This document shows, piece after piece, positions 1 to 6,844 of a DNA stretch of 10,506 nt (its first letter is position 1; each line of letters opens with the position of its first letter). Below the pieces are notes generated by a model. It ran no database searches, was not told where the DNA came from, and saw nothing but the letters and a program-made list of their open reading frames with translations. The DNA is from Clostridia bacterium. GTDB taxonomy: Bacteria > Bacillota > Clostridia > Oscillospirales > CAG-272. Position numbers and translations under genes: made by a program. The stretch is from the NCBI GenBank assembly GCA_029010655.1, contig JAQXKW010000217.1:1-10506 (forward strand), in the 5' to 3' direction.

Positions 1-71
1 ATTGTATTGGCTATGGCAAGTGCGGGATTTACGTGCCCTCCCGTGCCGCCGCCTGTCATTAATACTCTCAT
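1..71 (-). CDS. murG: MurG, lipid II-forming GlcNAc transferase (N-terminal 23 residues, truncated by window edge)
   Basis: MurG transfers GlcNAc from UDP-GlcNAc to lipid I at the inner face of the membrane, making lipid II. Only the N-terminus is in the window: it reads MRVLMTGGGTGGHVNPALAI and then runs off the edge. The glycine-rich TGGGTGGHVNPALA stretch is the first G-loop signature of MurG. The ATG lies 7 nt after the ftsW stop codon, and its Shine-Dalgarno sequence overlaps that stop, which suggests translational coupling. Position after ftsW/spoVE is the normal one in Firmicute dcw clusters. The identity is strong despite the short length, because both motif and context agree. Confidence 0.92.
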   Translation of the reverse strand, partial: MRVLMTGGGTGGHVNPALAIANT

Positions 72-75
72 TTTT

Positions 76-80
76 CACCT
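76..80 (-). promoter_or_regulatory. murG ribosome binding site overlapping the ftsW stop codon
   Basis: On the minus strand the junction reads TAGGTGAAAAATG. The TAG stop of ftsW supplies the AG of an AGGTG Shine-Dalgarno site, followed by four A residues and the murG ATG. Terminating ribosomes would sit on the murG initiation site, so coupling is likely (inference). Confidence 0.6.
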
Positions 81-1344
81 ATATTTTCTTTTGATACGAA
101 TGCTTTGATATTGACAGAAGTATTCCCATTTCTCCCATGAGTACCACCGTTGCGGAGCCGCCGTAGGAGAAAAACGGCAGGGCAACTCCCGTATTGAATA
201 TCATATCTGTTACCACAAGGATATTAAGTAAAGCCTGTATGCCCACCTGACAGGTAATTCCGAAGGCTGTCAGGGAGGAAAACGTATCGGGCGCACGGCG
301 TGCTATTTTCATACCTCTCCATATGAAAAGTCCGTAGAGGACGAGAAGAAGCAACGCCCCCACAAAGCCCGTTTCCTCGCACCATATACTGAAGATAAAG
401 TCGTTCTGCGCTTCGGAAACGTAGTTATATTTAAGATTGCTTTTGCCGAGCCCTGTTCCCAGAAGTCCGCCGTTGCCTATGGCGTAAAGTCCCTGTGTGG
501 TCTGCCACAGCTCGTCAAGCACGTCGGCTTCGCTGTCAAGATATTTTTTAATTCTCTCAAGGGCGTAGCTGTTCATAAGAATGAAGCTGCCGCCGCACAC
601 GACGGCAGGTATGCCGTACCAAAGAAGCATGTTCGAAACACTTGCCCCTGACAGAAAGATTATGCAAAGTCCTATCATGGCAAGGATAACCGTTCCCGAA
701 AGGTGCTTTTCTATAAGCACCAGTCCGCAGAAGCCGAACATAATAAGTCCGGGCATTATTATGCCGTGGCGGAGCTTGCCTTTATTGCCCAGTCCGTATA
801 TCGTTTCGGAATGCTTATCGATATACCATGCCAAAAGCAGTATAAGCGAAATTTTCGCAACCTCCGACGGCTGAAGGGTAAGGTTTCCGCCCAGAACTAT
901 CCATCTCTGGGCAACGCCCCTTGCCGCACCCATTACGAACACCAGAAGCAGAAGCGCAACCGACACCACCGCAAGGGGTATGGCGCACGCCCTGTAAACC
1001 GTATAGGGGAGCCATGTGAGAACAGCCATAAACACAGCACCTGCCGCAACGAACAGCAAATGGCGGTATATGTAATACATACCGTTGTCCTTAAAGGTCT
1101 GTGCGTTGGGATAGCTTGCGCTGAACACCATAACGGACCCAAGGCTTAATAGCAAAATTATAATAATCAGCATGGGTCTGTCAACCCCGTGCTTTACTCT
1201 CTGAATTGTTTTGTCGCCGTCCCATGCCGCATCCTTTTCACGGCGGCGTTCCAACGCAACGCCGCGCACCGCCGTCAGAGCATTCTGCTTTTTCGGGGTG
1301 CTTCTGCCGCTTCGGACTACTGCTTTTTTGTCTTTTTCTTCCAT
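79..1344 (-). CDS. ftsW: FtsW/SpoVE-type SEDS peptidoglycan glycosyltransferase
   Basis: This 421-aa membrane protein belongs to the SEDS family (FtsW, RodA, SpoVE), which polymerises lipid II into glycan strands together with a class B PBP. About ten hydrophobic segments run from residue 57 to 409. Recognisable blocks are QRWIVLGGNLTLQPSEVAK (about 146-164), EKHLSGT (212-218), WQTTQGLYAIGNGGLLGTGL (280-299), EAQNDFIFS (311-319, with D315 at the position of the essential SEDS aspartate) and PFFSYGGSATV (390-400). The N-terminus has a basic cytoplasmic extension of about 55 residues, longer than usual. The start at 1344 has an AAAGG site 7 nt upstream and follows mraY by 24 nt; the stop is TAG. 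In Bacillus the SEDS gene in this position is spoVE, so sequence alone does not settle whether this one serves division, sporulation or both. Confidence 0.95.
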   Translation of the reverse strand: MEEKDKKAVVRSGRSTPKKQNALTAVRGVALERRREKDAAWDGDKTIQRVKHGVDRPMLIIIILLLSLGSVMVFSASYPNAQTFKDNGMYYIYRHLLFVAAGAVFMAVLTWLPYTVYRACAIPLAVVSVALLLLVFVMGAARGVAQRWIVLGGNLTLQPSEVAKISLILLLAWYIDKHSETIYGLGNKGKLRHGIIMPGLIMFGFCGLVLIEKHLSGTVILAMIGLCIIFLSGASVSNMLLWYGIPAVVCGGSFILMNSYALERIKKYLDSEADVLDELWQTTQGLYAIGNGGLLGTGLGKSNLKYNYVSEAQNDFIFSIWCEETGFVGALLLLVLYGLFIWRGMKIARRAPDTFSSLTAFGITCQVGIQALLNILVVTDMIFNTGVALPFFSYGGSATVVLMGEMGILLSISKHSYQKKI

Positions 1345-1368
1345 ATGCTAACCTTTACCGTCAAGTGT

Positions 1369-2361
1369 TTACAGTCCGAGCCAAGCCAGAGCGCAGAAAG
1401 CCGCCGTTACTGCGGAAAATACCGCAACTATGGTAATTTCGCTCCAGCCGCACTGCTCGAAATGGTGATGAATGGGAGCCATTTTGAAAAGTCTCTTACC
1501 GCGGGTAAGCTTGAAATATCCCACCTGAAGCATAACGGAGGCGGTTTCCGCAATATACACGATACCGCACACCACGATAATCAGGGGGTTATTAAGGAGA
1601 AACGCCGCACCTACGGCAAGTCCTCCCAGAAAAAGCGAGCCTGTATCCCCCATGAAAACTCTGGCGGGATAGAAATTATACATAAGAAAGCCAAGAGCGG
1701 CGCCGGTCATAATTCCGGCAACGGCGGAAAGCTGAGTGTTTGCGGACACTAATGCCGCCGCCGCAAAGAATACGGAAACAACAAAAGTAACGCTTGAGGC
1801 AAGCCCGTCAATTCCGTCCGTAAGGTTTACGCTGTTCATAATTCCGCACAGCAGCAAAAGCGCCACGGGGTAGTAAAGCCAGCCAAAATCCACGCTTATT
1901 CCCGCAAAGGGAATATACATTTCCGTTGTGCTTCCGCAGAGCTTCATGCCGAAAAGGTAAAGAGCCGCCACCACCGTCTGAAGGAAAAACTTCTGAGGTG
2001 CGGTGAGTCCCTCGTTCTGCTTTTTGTGGAGCTTCGCTCTGTCATCGATTATGCCGATAAGACCCGAAGCCGTTGCCATGGCGAGGGTAGTTATAAGGGG
2101 CGCCGCAGAGGAAAAGCCGTGCTTTACGAAAATATAAATGCACGCAGCACCTCCCACAGCCGCCGAAGCAATAATAAAGGAAAGCCCTCCCATGGTGGGG
2201 GTTCCCTCTTTATTCTTATGCCAGCGGGGTCCGATTTCCAGTATTTTCTGCCCCATTTTTTTGCTTGCAAGCACGGGAATCAGAAAATGCAGTATGAGCG
2301 CCGTAAGTGCAAACACTGCGACCGCCGCCCCAAAGTAGATGATTTTTGCTTCGTTTTGCAT
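1369..2361 (-). CDS. mraY: MraY, phospho-MurNAc-pentapeptide translocase (lipid I synthase)
   Basis: MraY transfers phospho-MurNAc-pentapeptide from UDP onto undecaprenyl phosphate, forming lipid I in the cytoplasmic membrane. The protein is 330 aa, within the normal family range, with about ten membrane segments. Conserved motifs are KEGTPTMGG (51-59), the aspartate pair in IIDDRAK (D106, D107), NSVNLTDGIDGLA (176-188), RVFMGDTGSLFLGG (234-247, with D239) and the histidine motif MAPIHHHFE (294-302). All are intact. It starts 21 nt after the murE stop, with AAGGA upstream of the ATG, and ends in TAA 24 nt before ftsW. murF is not between murE and mraY, and murD is not between mraY and ftsW. 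Confidence 0.98.
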   Translation of the reverse strand: MQNEAKIIYFGAAVAVFALTALILHFLIPVLASKKMGQKILEIGPRWHKNKEGTPTMGGLSFIIASAAVGGAACIYIFVKHGFSSAAPLITTLAMATASGLIGIIDDRAKLHKKQNEGLTAPQKFFLQTVVAALYLFGMKLCGSTTEMYIPFAGISVDFGWLYYPVALLLLCGIMNSVNLTDGIDGLASSVTFVVSVFFAAAALVSANTQLSAVAGIMTGAALGFLMYNFYPARVFMGDTGSLFLGGLAVGAAFLLNNPLIIVVCGIVYIAETASVMLQVGYFKLTRGKRLFKMAPIHHHFEQCGWSEITIVAVFSAVTAAFCALAWLGL

Positions 2362-2382
2362 AATGTTTTCAGTTCCTTTTCG

Positions 2383-3834
2383 TCATTTGCCGAATTTTCT
2401 TTTCATAACCTCGGCTATTATTTCTTTCTCGCTGAACGGGAGTTTTTTTCCGTTTACTATCTCATATTCCTCCTGCCCTTTTCCCGCAAGGAGGATTATC
2501 TCACCTTCAACTGCGCTTTCAAGGGCGTAGCATATGGCGTCTTTTCTTGAGGGAATGACGCAGGGGTGAAAGTCTTTCGGTATTCCCTCCAATATATCGT
2601 CGATGATTTTCAGTCTGTCTTCCGTTCTGGGATTATCCGAGGTGACTATGACCCTGTCCGAATATTTTGCGGCAATTTCTCCCATTATACTGCGTTTTCC
2701 CCGATCTCTGTCCCCTCCGCAGCCGAACAGGACGGTGAGTTTTTCGGCGTTTGTCTTTTTTAAGTCCCGGAGAACCGCTTCAAGCGCCGCCGGAGTATGT
2801 GCGAAATCTATATACACCGTAAAGCCGTATTTTTCACGGGAAAGCACCCTTTCCATTCTTCCGGGTATTCCCTTTACCCTGAAAATTCCTTGGGAAATAC
2901 AGCCCGGGGATACCCCCACAGCCGCCGCACAGCATGCCGCCGCCATAGTATTATACACCGTAAAGCCGCCGGGAACAAGGGCTTCTATATTAATTTTTTC
3001 GCCGCCGCAGTTTAGGAGGTATCTGGTTTTCTCGGCTGAAAGCCTTATGTTCCCGGCGTCGGATATTCCGAAATTGTATGAAAGGGGGTAAAATCTCCGC
3101 CCGTACTTATCGTCACGGTTATAAACAATTATTTTGCATTTGTCTAAAAAGCTCTTTTTCACGGCGAAATAGGATTCCATATCTCCGTGCAAGTCAAGGT
3201 GCTCCGGGGAAAGATTGGTAAATATTCCGCAAAAGAAGCTGAGAGCGTCCGTTTTTCTCTGATACACGGCGTGGCTTGACACTTCGATTACAGCGTCCTC
3301 TATGCCCTCGTCCCGCATTTTTGAAAGGGCGCCGTACAGGTACTGAGGGTCGGGCGTGGTCATTGCCGCCGGAACGTCGGAAAGCTCGCTTCCCGGAACC
3401 GTCAGCTTTCTTTCTCCCGCATAACAGCCCAAGGTGCCTATAAGTCCCACTTTTCTGCCGCAGGCTTCAAGTATGCTTTTAAGATATACTGCGGTAGAGG
3501 TTTTTCCGTTTGTGCCCGTAACCCCGAAAAGTCTCATGCGGCGGGCGGGGTCCTTATAGAAGTTGTTCCAGATAATCGCCGCCGCATGGCGCACGTTATC
3601 CACCGTCACACAGGGAACGCCGCGGACGGGACGTTCGGCAACGCACGCCGCCGCCCCTTGTAATCGTGCTTCAACGGCGTAATCTGCGCCGTCTCTCTTA
3701 GTTCCGCTGATACACAGAAACATGCTGTCCCTTTTGGCAAGTCTTGAGTCGCTGACGGGAGCGGATATTTCCGTATTTTCGTCCGCCCCTGTCAGTGTGT
3801 ATTCAAGCCCGTACAATAGCTCATATAGCTTCAT
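2383..3834 (-). CDS. murE: MurE, UDP-MurNAc-dipeptide--meso-diaminopimelate ligase
   Basis: MurE is a cytoplasmic ATP-dependent ligase that adds the third residue of the stem peptide. The 483-aa protein has the three Mur ligase domains. They contain the P-loop GVTGTNGKTST (104-114), TTPDP (159-163), EVSSHA (184-189), NLSPEHLDLHG (207-217), a YFAVKKSF segment (222-229) holding the likely carbamoylated lysine, DFAHTPAALEAVL (343-355), GCGGDRDRGKR (371-381) and SDNPRTED (399-406). DNPR at 400-403 is the signature of meso-DAP-specific MurE, so the wall is probably of the meso-DAP type. The usual GKGHE box reads GKGQE (451-455): the glutamate is kept and the histidine replaced. A strong GGAGG site lies 5 nt before the ATG. 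The next gene upstream in the operon, the PBP gene, is 92 nt away. Confidence 0.97.
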   Translation of the reverse strand: MKLYELLYGLEYTLTGADENTEISAPVSDSRLAKRDSMFLCISGTKRDGADYAVEARLQGAAACVAERPVRGVPCVTVDNVRHAAAIIWNNFYKDPARRMRLFGVTGTNGKTSTAVYLKSILEACGRKVGLIGTLGCYAGERKLTVPGSELSDVPAAMTTPDPQYLYGALSKMRDEGIEDAVIEVSSHAVYQRKTDALSFFCGIFTNLSPEHLDLHGDMESYFAVKKSFLDKCKIIVYNRDDKYGRRFYPLSYNFGISDAGNIRLSAEKTRYLLNCGGEKINIEALVPGGFTVYNTMAAACCAAAVGVSPGCISQGIFRVKGIPGRMERVLSREKYGFTVYIDFAHTPAALEAVLRDLKKTNAEKLTVLFGCGGDRDRGKRSIMGEIAAKYSDRVIVTSDNPRTEDRLKIIDDILEGIPKDFHPCVIPSRKDAICYALESAVEGEIILLAGKGQEEYEIVNGKKLPFSEKEIIAEVMKRKFGK

Positions 3835-3878
3835 ACTGTCCTCCGAAAGCCTTTTTAATATCTTTCAACTTCCGAAGG

Positions 3879-3894
3879 GTACCGCCGTCGGTAC
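3879..3894. repeat. Small perfect inverted repeat in the PBP gene-murE gap
   Basis: The 92-nt gap between the PBP stop (3927) and the murE start (3834) contains GTACCG, a 4-nt loop, then CGGTAC, a 6-bp perfect stem. No T-run follows on either strand, so it is not an intrinsic terminator. No convincing promoter was found in the gap. It may be a short mRNA hairpin that affects processing or stability, or may be chance. Confidence 0.4.
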
Positions 3895-3926
3895 TCTGTT
3901 ATATCTTTACAAGCGCACCTCTCCCG

Positions 3927-6446
3927 TCAGTCGTCCGCCGCATTGGTTAAGACTCTGACCGTAACCTCCACAGCCGTTCCCTCGGGAACCTTTGTTCCCG
4001 CCGCAACGGACTGGGACACAATTGTTGCATCCGCATTGGAGGTAGTGCCCGTAATGCTGATATTAAGTCCCGCATTGGTAAGAATAAGGTTTGCCTGCTC
4101 CGCAGTCTTTCCTGCAACGTCGGGAACCTCCACCGTATCCTTAGGCGTTTCGCCGCCTGTATACAGTATGATTTTGCCGCCGTCCTTTGCTATTGTGCTT
4201 CCTGCCGCAGGAACCTGACCCGTAATCGTATCTCCGCTTCCCACAACTACTGCACGGAGACCTCTGTTAGTAATATCGCTCTTTGCGTCCGTTATATTAA
4301 AGCCCGTATAATCTCTTATGCTGATTTCAAGGTCGTTAAGCTCCTCGTCCGTGTACTGGGGCTCATAGCCCAGATAAGGCAGTACGTTTGCCAGAAAATC
4401 GGAAACGTAGGGCGCCGCAACGACGCTTCCGTAAACGCTTCCGCCCATAGGCTCATCTACAACGATGATAACTGCAATTTCAGGGTCGTCTGCCGGTGCG
4501 AAGGCAACGCAGGAGCCTACTCTCAGGTATGTTTCGCCGGTGGGGTCCTTTGCGTCGATTTTCTCGGACGTACCCGTTTTTGCCGCAACCTTATAGCCCT
4601 TTACGTATGCGTTCTTTGCGCCGCCGTCGGTGGCAACGCCCTCCTGAAGAATATCGGCAATGGTTTTGCACACATCTGCGCTGACAACCTGTCTTTTAAC
4701 ATCGGTGCCGTAGCTCTTTATAACATTTCCGTCCTCGTCCGTAACCTCTTTCAGAAGGTGGGGTGTTACAAGCTTTCCTCCGTTTGCCACGGCGGATATG
4801 GCGGTCAGCTGCTGCATAGGCGTTGTTTTATAGGTCTGACCGAAGGAATATACGGCGAGAGATACGTTTGAAAAATCGGAAAAGCTGTGATAATAGGTTG
4901 CCGCCTCATTGGGCAGGTCAATTCCCGTCACGTCTCCGTAGCCGAAATCTATGAAATACTTATAGAAGGTCTCCCGTCCTATTCTCATAGCCGCCTGCAT
5001 AAGGGTAGGGTTGCAGGACTGCTGTAAGCCTCTGGCGTAGGTGACCGTTCCGTGTCCTTCTCTCTTATGGCAATGGATAGGTCTCGGATAGCCCTCAACC
5101 ATAAGACTGCCGTTACAGGTGAACATATCGGAGGGGGAAACCGCCTTTTCCTGGAACGCCATGGCGGTGGTAATGATTTTCGAAGTAGAGCCGGGCTCGT
5201 AAAGCTCCGTTATCGCCTTATTCTTCCACATTTCAAAAAGGAGATTGAAATATTCGTCGGAATATGCCTTATCCGCAAGCTCCTTTTTATGGGCTTCGTA
5301 ATAGGCTAACACCTTTGAATAAAAGTCCTCGGACTCCTTATCGTCGTCGGGGTTTTCCTTGGCGACTTCTTTTTTTGCAAGGGCTTTTGCCGCCTCTGCT
5401 TCGTCCTCGCTTCCGGGAAATGCCGCAAGTACCTTTTCGGACAGTTCGTCAAGCTGATAGGGGTCGTTGCAGTCAAAGGAGGGGGCGGTAGCCATGCCGA
5501 GGATTGCTCCCGTTTTAACATTCATTGCAATGCCCGTAACTCTGTTTGCCGCCTGGTTTTCGTTAAGGGTCATTTCCAGCTCGTTTTCCAGCATGTACTG
5601 GATATACGAATCTATTGTGGTAGTAATATTATAGCCGTTCTCCGGGTCGATATATGTCTCATATTCGAAGTCCATTTCGTTGCTTCTTGCGTCCTGTGCC
5701 GTTACGTACCGTCCGCCGGTGCCCTCAAGAAGGTTGTTATAATAGGCTTCAAGCCCGTAAACTCCCACGCCGTCGGAATTGGCAAAGCCTATTACATGGC
5801 TTGCCAGATCTCCGCCGGGGTAGTATCTCTTTGTGTCTGCCCTGAGATATATTTCACGGTCAAGCTCATACGTATCTATAAACTCTCTGATTTTGTTTGC
5901 GTTTTCCTCGTCTATCTCCTCAGCGATAACCTCGTATCTTCTTCCCTCTTTCGCCGCCTTTTCCATTATTTCGCTGTATTCCACGTCAAGGGTTTCCGAC
6001 AGAAAACGGGCTATAAGCTGATTTTCGGTAAGGTCGGTATAAACCGTTCCGTCAGCCGAGGTCCATGTTGTGGGATCGACTTTTGTATCGTCCGTCTTAG
6101 CTTCCTTGGCGTCTCCTGCGGCGGCCGCCTTTGCCGCCGCTTCTTTTGCCTTTTGTGCCTCTGCCATGCTGTCTATTATATCCTGCGGGGAAATAAAGCA
6201 CAGGTACACCGTTGAATTTGCCGCAAGAATATTGCCGTTGGTATCGTATATTACGCCGCGTTCCGGGTTTATCTCCGTTTCAACGGTTATTTCGTTCATT
6301 ACCTTTTCGTGGTAGTAATCGTACTGTATTATCTGCAAATATACAAGCTTTGCCGCAATCGCTATGCCGATGAGAGCAAACACAAGTATTATTACATTCG
6401 ACCGTGTAACGGTTCTTCGCCTTATTCGCTTTCTCTTCTCCGCCAT
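3927..6446 (-). CDS. Class B penicillin-binding protein (FtsI/PBP2B/SpoVD type) with two PASTA domains
   Basis: This 839-aa bitopic D,D-transpeptidase would cross-link septal or spore peptidoglycan as partner of the SEDS protein encoded downstream. A basic cytoplasmic tail (1-16) and one transmembrane helix (about 17-36) are followed by the N-terminal dimerisation/pedestal region (ERGVIYDTNG at 62-71). The transpeptidase domain carries S420-T-S-K423 in EPGSTSK, S477-C-N479 in QQSCNPTLMQ, and KTGTSEK (623-629). Two C-terminal PASTA repeats follow (about 711-765 and 770-833). Two low-complexity charged insertions stand out: residues about 92-140, rich in A, K, E and D, in the pedestal, and about 331-408, rich in E, K and A, directly before the SxxK serine. 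They make the protein longer than typical SpoVD or PBP2B. The start has AAAGGA 7 nt upstream. As the only PBP gene in this cluster it may cover both division and sporulation; ftsI and spoVD are both defensible names. Confidence 0.96.
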   Translation of the reverse strand: MAEKRKRIRRRTVTRSNVIILVFALIGIAIAAKLVYLQIIQYDYYHEKVMNEITVETEINPERGVIYDTNGNILAANSTVYLCFISPQDIIDSMAEAQKAKEAAAKAAAAGDAKEAKTDDTKVDPTTWTSADGTVYTDLTENQLIARFLSETLDVEYSEIMEKAAKEGRRYEVIAEEIDEENANKIREFIDTYELDREIYLRADTKRYYPGGDLASHVIGFANSDGVGVYGLEAYYNNLLEGTGGRYVTAQDARSNEMDFEYETYIDPENGYNITTTIDSYIQYMLENELEMTLNENQAANRVTGIAMNVKTGAILGMATAPSFDCNDPYQLDELSEKVLAAFPGSEDEAEAAKALAKKEVAKENPDDDKESEDFYSKVLAYYEAHKKELADKAYSDEYFNLLFEMWKNKAITELYEPGSTSKIITTAMAFQEKAVSPSDMFTCNGSLMVEGYPRPIHCHKREGHGTVTYARGLQQSCNPTLMQAAMRIGRETFYKYFIDFGYGDVTGIDLPNEAATYYHSFSDFSNVSLAVYSFGQTYKTTPMQQLTAISAVANGGKLVTPHLLKEVTDEDGNVIKSYGTDVKRQVVSADVCKTIADILQEGVATDGGAKNAYVKGYKVAAKTGTSEKIDAKDPTGETYLRVGSCVAFAPADDPEIAVIIVVDEPMGGSVYGSVVAAPYVSDFLANVLPYLGYEPQYTDEELNDLEISIRDYTGFNITDAKSDITNRGLRAVVVGSGDTITGQVPAAGSTIAKDGGKIILYTGGETPKDTVEVPDVAGKTAEQANLILTNAGLNISITGTTSNADATIVSQSVAAGTKVPEGTAVEVTVRVLTNAADD

Positions 6447-6507
6447 GGCAGAATCCTTTCAGTATCGCTTATGCTGATTTTATGAAAAGTCCCGTTAAAA
6501 TATGTTA

Positions 6508-6541
6508 GTGACAATGGCGGGCTTTCGCCCGCCATTGTCAC
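6508..6541. repeat. Perfect 34-nt palindrome, copy 1 (proximal to the PBP gene)
   Basis: The arms are GTGACAATGGCGGGC and GCCCGCCATTGTCAC around a TTTC loop on the plus strand (GAAA on the operon strand). The 15-bp stem has no mismatch, and an outer A-T pair (6507/6542) extends it to 16 bp. No T-run follows in either direction, so it lacks the form of an intrinsic terminator. In the operon transcript the loop is a GNRA-type tetraloop, which makes a very stable hairpin. Confidence 0.97.
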
Positions 6542-6557
6542 TTAGAGTGCAGACAAA

Positions 6558-6570
6558 GCGGTCAGACCGC
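6558..6570. repeat. Short hairpin inside the 319-bp element
   Basis: GCGGTC and GACCGC flank a single central base, giving a 5-bp stem with a 3-nt loop when folded. On the operon strand it is followed by TTTGTCTG, a weak T-rich tail, so it looks only faintly like a terminator. Confidence 0.4.
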
Positions 6571-6759
6571 CAATATAAGACAAAAAATACTAAGTTAATC
6601 TTATACCTACAACTTGCAAAAAAACAGACAGAATTATTTAACGTCGGACCTAAAAAATCCAACCTTATTGGCTTTCGGCGCTTTCGCCCTCTGCCGTACC
6701 TTTGTACGCCGACGAGCGGCGAAATCACCGAATCTGCCTCCCTTTGTCTTTCTCTTACT

Positions 6760-6791
6760 GCCTGATGACTGACTTCGTCCTGTCATCAGGC
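6760..6791. repeat. 10-bp stem hairpin inside the 319-bp element
   Basis: GCCTGATGAC (6760-6769) and GTCATCAGGC (6782-6791) are perfectly complementary around a 12-nt centre, within which GAC and GTC can also pair across TTC. The stem abuts copy 2 of the 34-nt palindrome with one base between them. Two strong adjacent stems suggest that this end of the element is highly structured as RNA or single-stranded DNA. Confidence 0.75.
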
Positions 6792-6792
6792 T

Positions 6793-6826
6793 GTGACAAT
6801 GGCGGGCTTTCGCCCGCCATTGTCAC
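6793..6826. repeat. Perfect 34-nt palindrome, copy 2 (proximal to the ftsL-like gene)
   Basis: This copy is identical to copy 1 over all 34 nt, including the loop, and the match continues one base further (T at 6542 and 6827). Both copies have the TTTC loop on the plus strand, so they are direct repeats as well as mutually inverted at their ends. It begins 18 nt after the stop codon of the ftsL-like gene. Confidence 0.97.
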
Positions 6827-6844
6827 TATTTATGGGAAGGACTT

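Larger units (their letters stand above)
6508..6826. mobile_element. 319-bp palindrome-bounded intergenic element, MITE-like, between the ftsL-like and PBP genes
   Basis: Seen directly: the 398-nt gap between the ftsL-like stop (6845) and the PBP start (6446) contains two identical 34-nt perfect palindromes, one at each end of a 319-bp block. TA lies immediately outside both ends (6506-6507 and 6827-6828). The interior (6542-6792) holds further inverted repeats, several T- or A-runs and no plausible gene. Known: inverted-repeat ends with a TA duplication are typical of IS630/Tc1-mariner elements and their non-autonomous derivatives. Inference: this is a miniature inverted-repeat element inserted in the operon 18 nt after the ftsL-like stop. 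A structured RNA or processing element conserved at this locus is the main alternative. TA flanks can easily occur by chance, so confidence in the mobile reading is moderate. Confidence 0.5.

Noticed and set aside
703..1752. Long plus-strand frames opposite ftsW and mraY
   Set aside because: Both minus-strand genes are intact with all family motifs; the plus-strand products are low-complexity and unrecognisable.
5306..5521. Possible frameshift in the PBP gene around the charged insertion
   Set aside because: The frame is continuous from the N-terminal region through SxxK, SxN and KTG to the PASTA repeats, and the motifs on both sides of the insertion are in the same frame.
6508..6541. The 34-nt palindrome as an intrinsic terminator
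   Set aside because: No T-run follows the stem on either strand at either copy, and the operon genes clearly continue beyond it.
6578..6640. Internal promoter for the PBP gene within the 319-bp element
   Set aside because: Only weak hexamer pairs were found (such as TTGTAG with TATTTT at 17 nt), no better than expected in AT-rich DNA.
6495..6765. Open frames on both strands through the ftsL-PBP gap (77 aa on minus, 87 aa on plus)
   Set aside because: They overlap each other, run through the palindromes and inverted repeats, have no ribosome binding site and encode nothing recognisable. They are a by-product of the structured element.
6508..6826. The two repeats as a CRISPR remnant
   Set aside because: There are only two copies, 251 nt apart, each a full palindrome, with no regular spacer and no cas gene nearby.
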